Shown piece by piece: positions 16,478 through 25,096 of a stretch of 64,000 bases of DNA. The position numbers were made by a program, and so were the translations under genes. How positions within the stretch are numbered: the stretch's first letter is position 1; each line of letters opens with the position of its first letter. This stretch comes from an uncultured Candidatus Melainabacteria bacterium (lineage in GTDB: Bacteria > Cyanobacteriota > Vampirovibrionia > Gastranaerophilales > Gastranaerophilaceae). Location of the stretch: the NCBI GenBank assembly GCA_934754775.1, contig CAKVIM010000010.1:1-64000 (forward strand), read 5' to 3'. Under the pieces are notes generated by a model. That model was not told the origin of the DNA. It ran no database searches and worked only from the letters and a program-made list of their open reading frames with translations.

Positions 16478-17207
16478 TAGTCCTGAAAATAGTAGAATAT
16501 TTGTGAGAGCCGTAGTAAATAACGATTGAAACAAAATAATTTTCTAAATCGTTAACCTCTAAGTAGGATTGAATCGGCTCTTTTCTTTTTGTACTTTTGA
16601 AGTTGCCAAGAAAATCCAAAACGCCCATATGAATTTTTTGAGCCCTTGTATACTTAGGTTTCGGAATATGCTGGTCATAGAACATTTCTGGCGTATAATC
16701 TCTATCATAAACAGGGATTATGTATTTCACAACGCCGTTTTGTTTTAAAAGGATATACCAATTACCTTCGTGTTCTCTCGGAGTAAGCAAATAATACCCG
16801 GGCTCTACCGTTATACTCTTAAAATAAATAGGAGAATTTAGTCTTAGAAGCGGATACATAGACCAAGAAGTATCTTTCATATCATAATATTGCTCAGGGT
16901 CTATGTCGTGAAGATAAGAAAATGTCGGGACTTCCAATTCATTATAAATTTGGGCATAATCTTTCGTAGCCTTTGTTTTTACAGGCGGAATAACAACACC
17001 TTCCCCCTCTTCATCATTAAATGCATCCGCATCATTTTTCGTAGGAGCTGTATACAAATCCTCGTCATCGTCGTCTAAACTATTCGGATCAATATCATCA
17101 TAAAACCCGGCAGGTGTACCGGCATGCCCGCCATTATCAGCAGGAGCGGCATATAATGACAAAGTAGATAACATTAATACGATTATTATAAAGCTCTTTT
17201 TCAACAT
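16467..17207 (-). CDS. Exported protein of unknown function
   Basis: No family recognised. The 246-residue protein has a signal peptide (1-20, ending SLYA), then a very acidic, probably disordered segment (about 22-70, rich in Asp and Glu), and a folded C-terminal part with many Tyr and short beta-strand-like stretches (for example VEPGYYLLTPRE and WYILLKQNG). The site of action would be the periplasm or outer membrane. It is monocistronic, divergent from pheS and convergent with the phosphate transporter. Confidence 0.65.
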   Translation of the reverse strand: MLKKSFIIIVLMLSTLSLYAAPADNGGHAGTPAGFYDDIDPNSLDDDDEDLYTAPTKNDADAFNDEEGEGVVIPPVKTKATKDYAQIYNELEVPTFSYLHDIDPEQYYDMKDTSWSMYPLLRLNSPIYFKSITVEPGYYLLTPREHEGNWYILLKQNGVVKYIIPVYDRDYTPEMFYDQHIPKPKYTRAQKIHMGVLDFLGNFKSTKRKEPIQSYLEVNDLENYFVSIVIYYGSHKYSTIFRTIKL

Positions 17208-17294
17208 ACAATTATTTTAATGTAATTAGATAAAAAATCAAGATTCTTTACTTTTCTAACCTACTGCGGTATCATTTTTTTAGGGAGAAAAAGG

Positions 17295-18332
17295 ATGAAA
17301 ACACAATTAGAAAACATATACAATTCAGCAAAAGCTGACATCGAAAAAGCTCAATCTATCAATGAAGTCGACGAAATCAGATTAAAATATTTGAGCAGAA
17401 AAGGCGAATTTAACTCAATAAAAAAAGGGTTAAAAGATTTATCTGACGAAGACAAAAGAGTTGTCGGTGCCCTTGCAAACAAGATTACGCAAGATTTGGA
17501 AAGCTTATTGAAAGAAAAACACGAAGCTTTCTACCAAAAAGAATTAAACGAAAAACTGCAAAAAGAAAGAATTGACATCACTTTGAGCGGTAAATACATT
17601 CCAGAAGGCAAAGTACATCCGCTTACTTCCACAACAAACGAAATCGTTTCAATCTTCCAAAACCTTGGATTTTCGGTTGTTGCTCCGAATTTGTCACCTG
17701 AAGTTGAAACAGAATACTACAACTTTGACATGTTAAACGTACCGAAAGACCACCCGGCAAGAGATGTTCAAGATACTTTCTACGTAAAAGATATGCCTGG
17801 GGTTGTATTGAGAAGCCAAACTTCAGGAGCTCAAATCCACGTTATGGAAAACCAAAAACCTCCGATTAAAGTTATTTCTCCGGGGCGTGTTTACAGAAAC
17901 GAAAACATTAACGCCAGAAAAAATAATTTCTTCCACCAAATTGAAGGTCTTTATGTTGATAAAGACATTACTTTTGGGGACTTGAAAGGCGTTTTAAACG
18001 AGTTTATCCGATTATATTTCGGTTCTGCTCGTCCAACTCGTTTCAGAAGCAGCTTCTTCCCGTTCACTGAACCATCTGCAGAAGTTGACGTTCAGTGTAT
18101 AATGTGTCAAGGTAAAGGTTGCCGCACTTGCAGCGGTACTGGCTGGTTAGAAGTTCTTGGCTGCGGTATGGTTGATGTAAACGTACTTAGAGGCGTTGGT
18201 ATCGACCCTGATGTATATTCAGGATTTGCGTTCGGCATGGGTGTCGAAAGACTTGCTATGCTTAAGTACGCAATTGATGATATCAGATTGTTCTTCAACA
18301 ACGACAAGAGATTTTTAGAACAATTTAAATAA
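17295..18332 (+). CDS. pheS: Phenylalanyl-tRNA synthetase alpha subunit
   Basis: PheS of 345 residues. An N-terminal coiled-coil (about 1-85) is followed by the class II catalytic core: HPLTSTTNEI, the motif 2 region RVYRNENINARKNNFFHQIEG, and motif 3 GFAFGMGVERLAML near 310-323. The cysteines in CIMCQGKGCRTCSGTGW are common in bacterial PheS. It charges tRNA-Phe together with PheT, but pheT is not next to it; the following gene is a peptidase. AGGGAG precedes the ATG. The 3' hairpin at 18350-18394 probably ends its transcript. Confidence 0.96.
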   Translation: MKTQLENIYNSAKADIEKAQSINEVDEIRLKYLSRKGEFNSIKKGLKDLSDEDKRVVGALANKITQDLESLLKEKHEAFYQKELNEKLQKERIDITLSGKYIPEGKVHPLTSTTNEIVSIFQNLGFSVVAPNLSPEVETEYYNFDMLNVPKDHPARDVQDTFYVKDMPGVVLRSQTSGAQIHVMENQKPPIKVISPGRVYRNENINARKNNFFHQIEGLYVDKDITFGDLKGVLNEFIRLYFGSARPTRFRSSFFPFTEPSAEVDVQCIMCQGKGCRTCSGTGWLEVLGCGMVDVNVLRGVGIDPDVYSGFAFGMGVERLAMLKYAIDDIRLFFNNDKRFLEQFK

Positions 18333-18349
18333 TCTTAAAAATACATTGC

Positions 18350-18394
18350 AAAACACCAATCTTAATTCTATACTTGAATAAAGGTTGGTGTTTT
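18350..18394 (+). terminator. Terminator-like hairpin overlapping the M48 gene's ribosome-binding site
   Basis: 18350-18363 pairs with 18381-18394 over 14 positions with one G-U; the 17-base loop contains TATACT. The 3' arm ends in TTTT, as expected for termination after pheS, and carries GGTG, the only plausible ribosome-binding site for the ATG at 18398, three bases beyond the hairpin. Same layout as 4300-4342. Confidence 0.72.
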
Positions 18395-18397
18395 ATT

Positions 18398-19093
18398 ATG
18401 AAAAGATTTATATTATTAATAACTGCAATATTGCTATTTTCCACTTTAAATGTTTTGGCAAAAGATAGCGAGCTTTTGAATTCAAGAGAAGTAGCAAAAC
18501 AAGATAATCAAATTAGTGAAATCGGGTTCAAGATACTTAACGCTAATGCAATTCCATATAGAACCGTATTCACATACGATACAGCCAGAACAATTAACGC
18601 ATACAGCCAATTCAGTAACAGAAAAATCGTTATGTACAGAGGAATGTACAACAGGTGCGATACAGAAGATGAGCTAGCAGCAATTCTTGCTCACGAGATT
18701 TCACACAGCGTTGACAGCTACCAAGGCCCGCTTAGAGGCTCACTATTTTTCGTAAATTATATGGTAGCTCCGAGAAAATACGAATCAAAAGCAGACAAAA
18801 GAGCAATTGATTATATGGTGAACGCCGGCTACCACCCTGTTGCAATGATTGTTGCCATGAGCAAAAATTTTCCACAAGGGAGATATGAAGTATTTTCAAG
18901 TCATCCGTTAGCAACAAGAAGAATGATGGAAGTTTACGAATACATTTACAAAAAGTATCCGGAATATCTTGTGAACAACAAATACCGTAAAAATATTTAT
19001 TATCAAAACTTTTTACTCACATCGAAAGAAAACAGAGAAAAGTTTCAAGAAAAAGTCAAAACGAATTCTAACAAAAAGATAAGATACAAATAA
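18398..19093 (+). CDS. Exported M48-family zinc metallopeptidase
   Basis: The 231-residue protein from the ATG at 18398 has a signal peptide (1-21, ending NVLA). HEISH at residues 99-103 is the HExxH zinc motif, and Glu129 in YESKADKRA supplies the third ligand, the usual M48 arrangement. FSSHPLATRRM near the C-terminus is typical of BepA/LoiP-type periplasmic M48 peptidases, suggesting a role in envelope quality control. The longer form starting 24 bp upstream would place residues before the signal peptide and lacks a better site. It is 1 bp from the next exported protein and likely cotranscribed. Confidence 0.85.
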   Translation: MKRFILLITAILLFSTLNVLAKDSELLNSREVAKQDNQISEIGFKILNANAIPYRTVFTYDTARTINAYSQFSNRKIVMYRGMYNRCDTEDELAAILAHEISHSVDSYQGPLRGSLFFVNYMVAPRKYESKADKRAIDYMVNAGYHPVAMIVAMSKNFPQGRYEVFSSHPLATRRMMEVYEYIYKKYPEYLVNNKYRKNIYYQNFLLTSKENREKFQEKVKTNSNKKIRYK

Positions 19094-19094
19094 G

Positions 19095-19736
19095 ATGAAA
19101 AGAATTATCAGTTTAGCGTTAGCATTTTATTTTTCTATCGCTCAATCGTTTGCAATCATAACAGACGATTTTGTAGAGGAAACGTTGTCTAAAGACCTAA
19201 AAATCCGTAAATACACACCAACTATAATCGTCGATACATTCGCAGAATCTAACACTGCTAAATCTATACCAATTAAAAAAGTTAAAGTTGTAGAAATTTT
19301 ACCTACAATAAAAGATAAAAAGGTTTATAAAAAATATATCGCATCAAATGATACAACTATCGGAATTAAGCTCATTCAACCGCTCAGCACAAAATCAAAA
19401 CCTGAAGAAGGAAGTGAAATTTTGTTTGTGACAACAAAAGATGTCACACTTAAAGACAAATTTTATCCCGAAAACTCTATCGTAAAAGCAAGAATAGAAA
19501 CAGTTTCGCCCAATGCAATGTGGGGTGCTCCGGCAGAAATAATCATCAGCAATTTTACTCTGGACGGAATTCCGCTAGAAGGCGAAATTTCTAAAATCGG
19601 GCATAACAATACTCTTTGGGTAAAACCAATATCCATTATAGGAGCAGTATTTGGCGGTTCAGGAATTATGTTTATGTTTATTCGTGGCGGGCACGCAAAA
19701 ATTAAAACTGATGAAGTCTTTAATGTTTGTTATTAA
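19095..19736 (+). CDS. Exported or membrane-anchored protein of unknown function
   Basis: The 213-residue protein begins with a signal peptide (1-19, ending SFA). The middle is Lys/Thr/Ile rich with beta-strand character (IKLIQPLSTKSKPEEGSEILF), and a hydrophobic segment near the C-terminus (ISIIGAVFGGSGIMFMFI, about 180-197) could be a membrane anchor. No domain recognised. It starts immediately after the M48 peptidase gene, suggesting a shared envelope role, and ends 17 bp inside the convergent sdaAA gene. Confidence 0.65.
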   Translation: MKRIISLALAFYFSIAQSFAIITDDFVEETLSKDLKIRKYTPTIIVDTFAESNTAKSIPIKKVKVVEILPTIKDKKVYKKYIASNDTTIGIKLIQPLSTKSKPEEGSEILFVTTKDVTLKDKFYPENSIVKARIETVSPNAMWGAPAEIIISNFTLDGIPLEGEISKIGHNNTLWVKPISIIGAVFGGSGIMFMFIRGGHAKIKTDEVFNVCY

Positions 19737-20601
19737 ACAATTTTTCTTCCAACTTAAGAGCCGTCTTTGTTTTAGCCAAACCACCCTGAGAAGTTTCCTT
19801 CAAAAGCGGTGACATCAACTGACCCGTAATTTTCAGCGTATCGACAATTTCATCCAACGGGATTTTGCTTTCAACTCCACATAAAGCGAGTTCTGCAGCA
19901 GTAACAGCATGCACTGCAAGAAAAGCATTTCTCTTTATACAAGGAACTTCCACCAACCCGCAAACAGGATCACACGTAAGTCCCAAAATATTTTTCATAG
20001 CTAAAGCGGCTGCGTTTATTACCTCATTAACTTCACCACCAAGCATTTCTACAAGAGCAGCCGCAGCCATTGATGACGCAACTCCGCATTCTGCTTGGCA
20101 CCCTGCAACCGCACCCGCAAGTTGAACTTTGTTTGATACAATAAGTCCTACAATTCCGGCAGTCAAAAGCCCGTCTATCTGCTTTGATTCCGAGATTTTT
20201 CTCTCCTCAGAAACCGCAACAATTACCGCAGGTACAATACCACAAGAGCCTGCTGTCGGGCAAGCAACGATTCTACCCATTCTCAAATTTTCTTCTGCAG
20301 TAGCCAGAGCATAAGTTGTGATTTTTTCAAACACTTTACCGAACAAAGCTCCGCTTTGCTTAAAGCGTTTCGGAAGTTTGACACAATCATCACCACACCA
20401 ATCGCTTATCGATTTTTCGGTAGAGTTGAGTCCGTTTTTTATAGAAGCTCTCATTGCAATCAAGTCCTCTAGAACCTTCAAGCGTATAACTTCAACGCTT
20501 GATTCCAACAATCTTGACTCCTCTTCCTGTGCAATTTCAAAAATCTTCTTAGATTTTTTGGTACAAATTGACTCAAGCTCTGAAAATGATAAAATCGCCA
20601 T
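19720..20601 (-). CDS. sdaAA: L-serine dehydratase, alpha subunit (iron-sulfur type)
   Basis: The 293-residue subunit carries the catalytic part of the oxygen-sensitive [4Fe-4S] serine dehydratase that converts serine to pyruvate and ammonia. Conserved segments include CPTAGSCGI and the cysteines in NILGLTCDPVCGLVEVPC that bind the cluster. It overlaps sdaAB by 1 bp. The two-subunit form is the Bacillus/Clostridium-type arrangement and fits fermentative amino-acid use by an anaerobe. Confidence 0.95.
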   Translation of the reverse strand: MAILSFSELESICTKKSKKIFEIAQEEESRLLESSVEVIRLKVLEDLIAMRASIKNGLNSTEKSISDWCGDDCVKLPKRFKQSGALFGKVFEKITTYALATAEENLRMGRIVACPTAGSCGIVPAVIVAVSEERKISESKQIDGLLTAGIVGLIVSNKVQLAGAVAGCQAECGVASSMAAAALVEMLGGEVNEVINAAALAMKNILGLTCDPVCGLVEVPCIKRNAFLAVHAVTAAELALCGVESKIPLDEIVDTLKITGQLMSPLLKETSQGGLAKTKTALKLEEKLFNNKH

Positions 20602-21257
20602 TATTTTAATTTCCTAATATTCGTTACAAAAAATACATCATCAATCTGTTTAACTTTATCGACAACATCATCCCCAACAGGGATATCAAGAGCTACATAC
20701 ATTGAAGCCGTGCCACCTTTTGAGCTTCTGTCGCAATGCAAAGAGGCAATATTAACCTTTTTCTTTTGGATAATATCACTCACTGTAGAAATCATCCCAG
20801 GTTTATCTTTGTACATCAAAAGCAATGTATCGTAGCTTCCGTCAATATTTACAGAAAAGCCGTTTATTTTGTTTATTCTAATTTCTCCGGCACCAACAGA
20901 GTCACCTGAAATTTTCATCTTGCCGTCATCAAAAATCACATCTACTGAGTTTGGATGTCTTGAAATATCTTGTCTGTATTCATAAGAATACTCGACATCT
21001 TTCACAATATCAAAAATATTCCTAATTGAAGCGTCATCCACTAAATACCCGAGAACTCCTGCTAGCAGCCCCTTATCAGTACCGTGACCAAAACCGGTTG
21101 TTGCAAAAGAGTTATAAAGTACAAATTTAACTTTTTTACATTTTTCCTTATAAATATTTCGTGCCATGAGCCCGAGCCTAACCGCACCTGCCGTATGCGA
21201 GCTTGATGGGCCGACCATAATCGGCGAAATTACAGAGAATAAAGATTTGGCTTCCAT
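20601..21257 (-). CDS. sdaAB: L-serine dehydratase, beta subunit
   Basis: The 218-residue protein has the SSHTAGAVRLG signature at about 17-27 and a C-terminal ACT domain (about 148-218; YDTLLLMYKDKPGMISTVSDII) that could sense an amino acid. It pairs with the adjacent alpha subunit. It begins 3 bp after a stand-alone receiver gene, so the three genes form one operon. Confidence 0.94.
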   Translation of the reverse strand: MEAKSLFSVISPIMVGPSSSHTAGAVRLGLMARNIYKEKCKKVKFVLYNSFATTGFGHGTDKGLLAGVLGYLVDDASIRNIFDIVKDVEYSYEYRQDISRHPNSVDVIFDDGKMKISGDSVGAGEIRINKINGFSVNIDGSYDTLLLMYKDKPGMISTVSDIIQKKKVNIASLHCDRSSKGGTASMYVALDIPVGDDVVDKVKQIDDVFFVTNIRKLK

Positions 21258-21259
21258 CG

Positions 21260-21868
21260 CTAGTAGTCTTCCTCTTCTTCTTTGCCCTCATTTATATAGC
21301 CATCCATAATACTGTAAAGAGAGCTTTGCCAATCATTATTCTTTTCAAGGAAAAAGTCCGCACCTCTTGCCTTGCTTTGTTGTTCAACTTCTTTTCTCGG
21401 AGAAGCGGTAATTACGCCAACAACAGTATTAACGCCATATGAAGCAGCCATTTTCTTAAGTTCTGTAAGCAGAATAAACCCTTCTCTTTCTGTCGGGATA
21501 AATAAATCCATCACAACATATTCATATTTACGTTTTTTGTATTTATTAACAGCATCATAGATTTCTTGAGAGCAATCGACATCAATATTAAATTGTGACA
21601 ACAAAACTTTCAGCTGATAAGTGATAACGCCCAAGTCGTCAACAATAAGAATAGCAGGGCCAGTTGATTCAGTTTCTTCTTCAGCATTCGGAGTCAAAGC
21701 CTTACTAAAAATAGGTCTTTTTGCGTTTTCATTCAAGTCCCTCAATGTGTCTACGACATTAACCAATTGTTTTTTCAAATCAACTATATTAACATTTTGG
21801 GGTGGTTTAGCATTTGTTATACTATAAAAAAGTTCTAAAAATTCGTTATCTAAATCAACCGTCGCCAT
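21260..21868 (-). CDS. Stand-alone response-regulator receiver protein
   Basis: The 202-residue protein has about 70 N-terminal residues of unknown fold, followed by a CheY-like receiver (about 72-190): ILIVDD, phosphoacceptor Asp in YVVMDLFIP, and the Thr/Lys side in VGVITASP and FFLEKN. There is no DNA-binding or enzymatic output domain. It is the first gene of the sdaAB-sdaAA operon. A link between signalling and serine catabolism, or simple gene proximity, are both possible. No cognate kinase nearby. Confidence 0.8.
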   Translation of the reverse strand: MATVDLDNEFLELFYSITNAKPPQNVNIVDLKKQLVNVVDTLRDLNENAKRPIFSKALTPNAEEETESTGPAILIVDDLGVITYQLKVLLSQFNIDVDCSQEIYDAVNKYKKRKYEYVVMDLFIPTEREGFILLTELKKMAASYGVNTVVGVITASPRKEVEQQSKARGADFFLEKNNDWQSSLYSIMDGYINEGKEEEEDY

Positions 21869-21943
21869 ATTCGCTCCTATTATTTGACTTTGATTATATC
21901 ATACCGTGCTGAAAAAATAAAGGCTTATCCTTTGTTTGGATTA

Positions 21944-21972
21944 TTTATGTTTCAAGCTTTTTAGAGTATAAT
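21944..21972 (+). promoter_or_regulatory. Promoter of a possibly leaderless gene
   Basis: TTTATG (21944-21949) and TATAAT (21967-21972) are separated by exactly 17 bp. The ATG at 21980 is 7 bases after the -10 box, where transcription would start, and no ribosome-binding site is present between. Confidence 0.6.
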
Positions 21973-21979
21973 TTAAACT

Positions 21980-22843
21980 ATGAAGAAGTTATTACTGGTT
22001 TTTATATTATCAACATTCTTAACTCCGTGCTCTATGGCTGAAAGCAGCCCAAAATTTAGTCTCGGAATATTTCATAATGATTCAAGAGCAATAAAATCTG
22101 TTCTGAATTCTCAAGTAAGATACGCTAATCGTACAAATTTCAACAAATTTATTGCTACATATGATACAAACTACAAGAATTCTGACGGATTTGATTTAGA
22201 AACATATTCTAAGCTTGTAAAAGAGATTTGGGAAAGTTACGACAAAATCAAATATGGAATAAAGATTAAGGACGTTGCAGTTGATGACGACACTGCAACC
22301 GTAAGCGTTATCGAAACATCTTTTGCTAATATGCCTGCTTCCGCTCACATGGACGGCGTATTGAACAGTGAATCTGATAGCATTTACAACCTAAAAAAAA
22401 TAAACGGCAAATGGAAAGTGGTTTCTGATTCCGTGGTTTCAGAAAAGACTTCTATGCTATACGGCGAAGCCAGAAACCTTGACATCAAACTAACTGCACC
22501 GGAAGAAATTCAGCCAAACAAAGAATATACAGCAACTTTAGAGTTTGAGCCGCCAAAAGATACAATTGCGATAGCTTCTATAGCAAACGACAAAGTTGAA
22601 TATCCGCAAAAACCGACAAAAGAAGTTTTCAGAAAACTTCCGGAAGACAATATTTTAGAAAGATTGTTTGTATCTAATTCCGATAACGTCAATGAATATA
22701 TCGTAGCTTCAATAGGTTTAACAAAAGCAGATGTATCGGATTTAAGCATAAAACTTAGCTTAACAGGGTTTGGATACCAGATAACAAGAGTTAACGTTGT
22801 TCCGCCAAAAACAAATGAGGAGAAAAATGACGAAAGCAAGTAA
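21980..22843 (+). CDS. Exported protein with NTF2-like N-terminal half
   Basis: The 287-residue protein has a signal peptide (1-20, ending SMA). Residues about 30-165 resemble an NTF2/SnoaL-type alpha+beta fold by pattern: helices around YANRTNFNKFIATYD, then strands DVAVDDDTATVSVIET and a final INGKWKVVSDSV. The C-terminal half (about 170-280) is beta-rich with Pro-containing turns and unassigned. Function unknown. It overlaps the lspA start by 17 bp, so the two are likely cotranscribed. Confidence 0.65.
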   Translation: MKKLLLVFILSTFLTPCSMAESSPKFSLGIFHNDSRAIKSVLNSQVRYANRTNFNKFIATYDTNYKNSDGFDLETYSKLVKEIWESYDKIKYGIKIKDVAVDDDTATVSVIETSFANMPASAHMDGVLNSESDSIYNLKKINGKWKVVSDSVVSEKTSMLYGEARNLDIKLTAPEEIQPNKEYTATLEFEPPKDTIAIASIANDKVEYPQKPTKEVFRKLPEDNILERLFVSNSDNVNEYIVASIGLTKADVSDLSIKLSLTGFGYQITRVNVVPPKTNEEKNDESK

Positions 22844-23300
22844 AATAATATACTTCATCATATCTGTTATATTTTTTGCATTGTTTGATACAGCTTGCTC
22901 TGATTTTGTCATAAAAAACATAAACAACTTACCACAAAACAAAATCCTTGATTTAATCTTCATCCAAAATTCCGGAGCCGCATTTAGCATACTTGAAAAC
23001 TACAAGCTGCTTCTGATTGTGTTCGCAATAATTGCAATCCTCGGAATATTTTTCTACATAATAAAACATGCAAAGCAAATTTCTACAATGACAACCTTTT
23101 GGTTCGCAATGCTTGCTGCCGGAATCTTCTGCAACATGTACGAAAGAATTGTTTTCGGATACGTTAGAGATTTTTTCAAGCTTAACTTCGTAAACTTCCC
23201 TGTATTCAACATTTCAGACGTTTTTATCAACGTCAGCGTTTTTGTAATAGTTATAATGATTATAAATAATGAAATTAATAATAGACGAACTAACAGATGA
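22827..23300 (+). CDS. lspA: Lipoprotein signal peptidase (SPase II)
   Basis: Start is the ATG at 22827 behind GAGGAG; 157 residues, four membrane helices. LspA cleaves prolipoproteins in the inner membrane. QNSGAAFSIL matches the NxGAAF motif, and the catalytic aspartates fall in YVRDF and FNISD. The usual NxxDR motif reads NMYER, an Asp to Glu change outside the catalytic pair. The C-terminus overlaps rluD by 32 bp. Confidence 0.87.
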   Translation: MTKASKIIYFIISVIFFALFDTACSDFVIKNINNLPQNKILDLIFIQNSGAAFSILENYKLLLIVFAIIAILGIFFYIIKHAKQISTMTTFWFAMLAAGIFCNMYERIVFGYVRDFFKLNFVNFPVFNISDVFINVSVFVIVIMIINNEINNRRTNR

Positions 23301-24171
23301 AAATAGAATTGACGCATACCTTGCGGATTTAATGAGTGATTTTTCACGCTCAAAAATACAATCAGAAATCAAAAAAGGTGGAGTTCTTGTTAATTCAAAA
23401 ATCGTAAAACCTTCTTACTGCATTAAAGAAGGCGATGTTATTGAATTTAACGCAACCTCCGAGGTCAAAATCGAACCTGAGAATATTCCGCTAAACATAG
23501 TTTGGGAAGACGAAAATATGCTCGTTGTAAACAAACCGTCCGGCATGCTTACACACCCCACAACTGTTGAAAAAAGCGGGACTTTGGTTAACGCACTTCT
23601 CTTTAAATACGGCGAAAATCTATCTGATATAAACGGCGAATTCAGGCGTGGAATACTTCACCGTCTTGACAGAAACACTTCGGGATTGCTTATGGTAGCC
23701 AAGAATAACGACACTCACGACTACCTTGTAAAAGAGATGAAGCAAGGCGGAATGACTAAAAAATATTTGGCTGTAGTTAAAGGCGTGATTGAGCAAGATG
23801 AGTTCACAATAAACAAACCAATCGGAAGAAATCTCCGTCAACCGCAGAAAATGGCAATTATCGAAGGCGGAAAAGATAGTATTTCCGTGGTTAAAGTTCT
23901 AGAAAGGTTTAAAGACGCAACGCTCGTTGAAGTTCACTTAATAACGGGACGCACGCACCAAATACGTGTTCACATGGCAAGCATCGGGCATCCGGTATAC
24001 AATGACACACTTTACGGCTTCGGGAAAATGAAAATCAAAACAGAAGAGCAAGTATTGCAATCATACAAGCTTGAGTTTCCGCACCCGTTCGACGGCGAAA
24101 AAATTGCTCTTGAGATACCGACGGACGAAAAAATAGAAAAAGTTCTAAACTACTTACGCTCAATTGCTTAA
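23269..24171 (+). CDS. rluD: Large-subunit rRNA pseudouridine synthase, RluD/RluA family
   Basis: The 300-residue protein has an N-terminal S4 RNA-binding domain (about 10-65) and a pseudouridine synthase domain with GILHRLDRNTSGL (128-140), Asp134 being the catalytic residue. GRTHQIRVHMASIGHPV is the second family motif. An S4 domain plus this length favours RluD-like over RluA, but the target uridines cannot be read from sequence. Coupled to lspA, as in many bacteria. Confidence 0.9.
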   Translation: MKLIIDELTDENRIDAYLADLMSDFSRSKIQSEIKKGGVLVNSKIVKPSYCIKEGDVIEFNATSEVKIEPENIPLNIVWEDENMLVVNKPSGMLTHPTTVEKSGTLVNALLFKYGENLSDINGEFRRGILHRLDRNTSGLLMVAKNNDTHDYLVKEMKQGGMTKKYLAVVKGVIEQDEFTINKPIGRNLRQPQKMAIIEGGKDSISVVKVLERFKDATLVEVHLITGRTHQIRVHMASIGHPVYNDTLYGFGKMKIKTEEQVLQSYKLEFPHPFDGEKIALEIPTDEKIEKVLNYLRSIA

Positions 24172-24314
24172 CGCAAGCCTTGCTCTGGGTGAGCAGAATT
24201 TGATTTCACAATCTCGTAATACTCGTTTTTGTCAATATTTACGCCCATATTTTTCGTATCAATCGTAAATTTCTTTTTCTTCTTCGGTTTATAAGGATTC
24301 TCGAATGATTTCAT
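24168..24314 (-). CDS. Small basic protein (48 aa) coupled to panD
   Basis: An ATG at 24314 sits behind GGTGAAGGAA, one of the stronger ribosome-binding sites here, and opens 48 codons. The start lies inside panD in another frame (26-bp overlap), and the stop meets the convergent rluD stop. The peptide has a Lys cluster (residues 9-15) and no membrane segment. No family recognised. Confidence 0.5.
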   Translation of the reverse strand: MKSFENPYKPKKKKKFTIDTKNMGVNIDKNEYYEIVKSNSAHPEQGLR

Positions 24315-24648
24315 TTCCTTCACCTACCTGAACAATTGTTGGTTTATGAGTTTTAATTTCTTCCGGCGTCAAATCAGCGTAAGTCACAATAATAATTTTA
24401 TCCCCAACTTGAGCTTTTCTAGCAGCTGCACCGTTTAAACAGAAGCATTTTGAACCACGTTTCCCCTTAATAGCATAAGTTTGAAAACGTTCGCCGTTAT
24501 TAATATTCAAGATTTCTACTTTTTCCCATTCCATAATTTGAGCTTGTTCTAAGAACTCTTCATCTATTGTTATTGAGCCAACATAATTAAGATTTGCGTC
24601 CGTAACTGTCGCTCTATGTATTTTTGAATTTAAAAATTGTCTTAACAT
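24289..24648 (-). CDS. panD: Aspartate 1-decarboxylase proenzyme
   Basis: The 119-residue protein matches PanD in length and motif. [18 protein letters not shown] places the self-cleavage site between Gly24 and Ser25, where Ser25 becomes the pyruvoyl cofactor. It makes beta-alanine for pantothenate and CoA synthesis. [15 protein letters not shown] is the usual core. Downstream a 48-codon gene overlaps its 3' end. Other pan genes are not nearby. Confidence 0.96.
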   Translation of the reverse strand: MLRQFLNSKIHRATVTDANLNYVGSITIDEEFLEQAQIMEWEKVEILNINNGERFQTYAIKGKRGSKCFCLNGAAARKAQVGDKIIIVTYADLTPEEIKTHKPTIVQVGEGNEIIRESL

Positions 24649-24745
24649 ATCTACCTCGCATCCTATATACTACCACGAAAATTAATTATGTGGGTGATGA
24701 ATATTTTTTCCATTAGTTTAAACTGATATAAAAGGAGGGGGAATA

Positions 24746-24976
24746 ATGCTTGATTTATACATTTTAGAGGATTGTCCTTATTGCAAAAAAGTTCTGACAT
24801 TCCTAGATGAAATGGGAATAAAATTTAATAAAATCGACATCATAGATAAAAAAAACGAAGACACCCTAGTCCAACTCGGTGGCAAACGCCAAGTTCCGTT
24901 TCTGGTCGACAAAGATAGAAATATTCAGATGTATGAGTCCGGAGATATCATAGAATATCTAAAAACGATAATCTAA
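24746..24976 (+). CDS. Glutaredoxin-like protein
   Basis: The 76-residue thioredoxin-fold protein has the CPYC active site at residues 10-13, a cis-Pro loop (QVPFLVD) and ESGDIIEYL, all standard for short bacterial glutaredoxins. It probably reduces disulfides or glutathione-type mixed disulfides in the cytoplasm. AGGAGGGGG precedes the ATG. Monocistronic and convergent with flagellin. Confidence 0.9.
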   Translation: MLDLYILEDCPYCKKVLTFLDEMGIKFNKIDIIDKKNEDTLVQLGGKRQVPFLVDKDRNIQMYESGDIIEYLKTII

Positions 24977-25020
24977 TACCATAATACCTTTTTCTTTACA
25001 ATCCTGCTAAAATAAGGCAA

Positions 25021-25047
25021 ACCCTCAGAGCACAGGACTCTGAGGGT
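25021..25047. terminator. Hairpin between glutaredoxin and flagellin
   Basis: ACCCTCAGAG (25021-25030) and CTCTGAGGGT (25038-25047) form a perfect 10-bp stem with a 7-base loop. No strong T run follows on either strand, so it may terminate inefficiently or stabilise the flagellin mRNA 3' end. Confidence 0.65.
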
Positions 25048-25096
25048 CATTGAAAGGACCTTTATTATCTCTATTATTATTTCTATTTAACACTCA

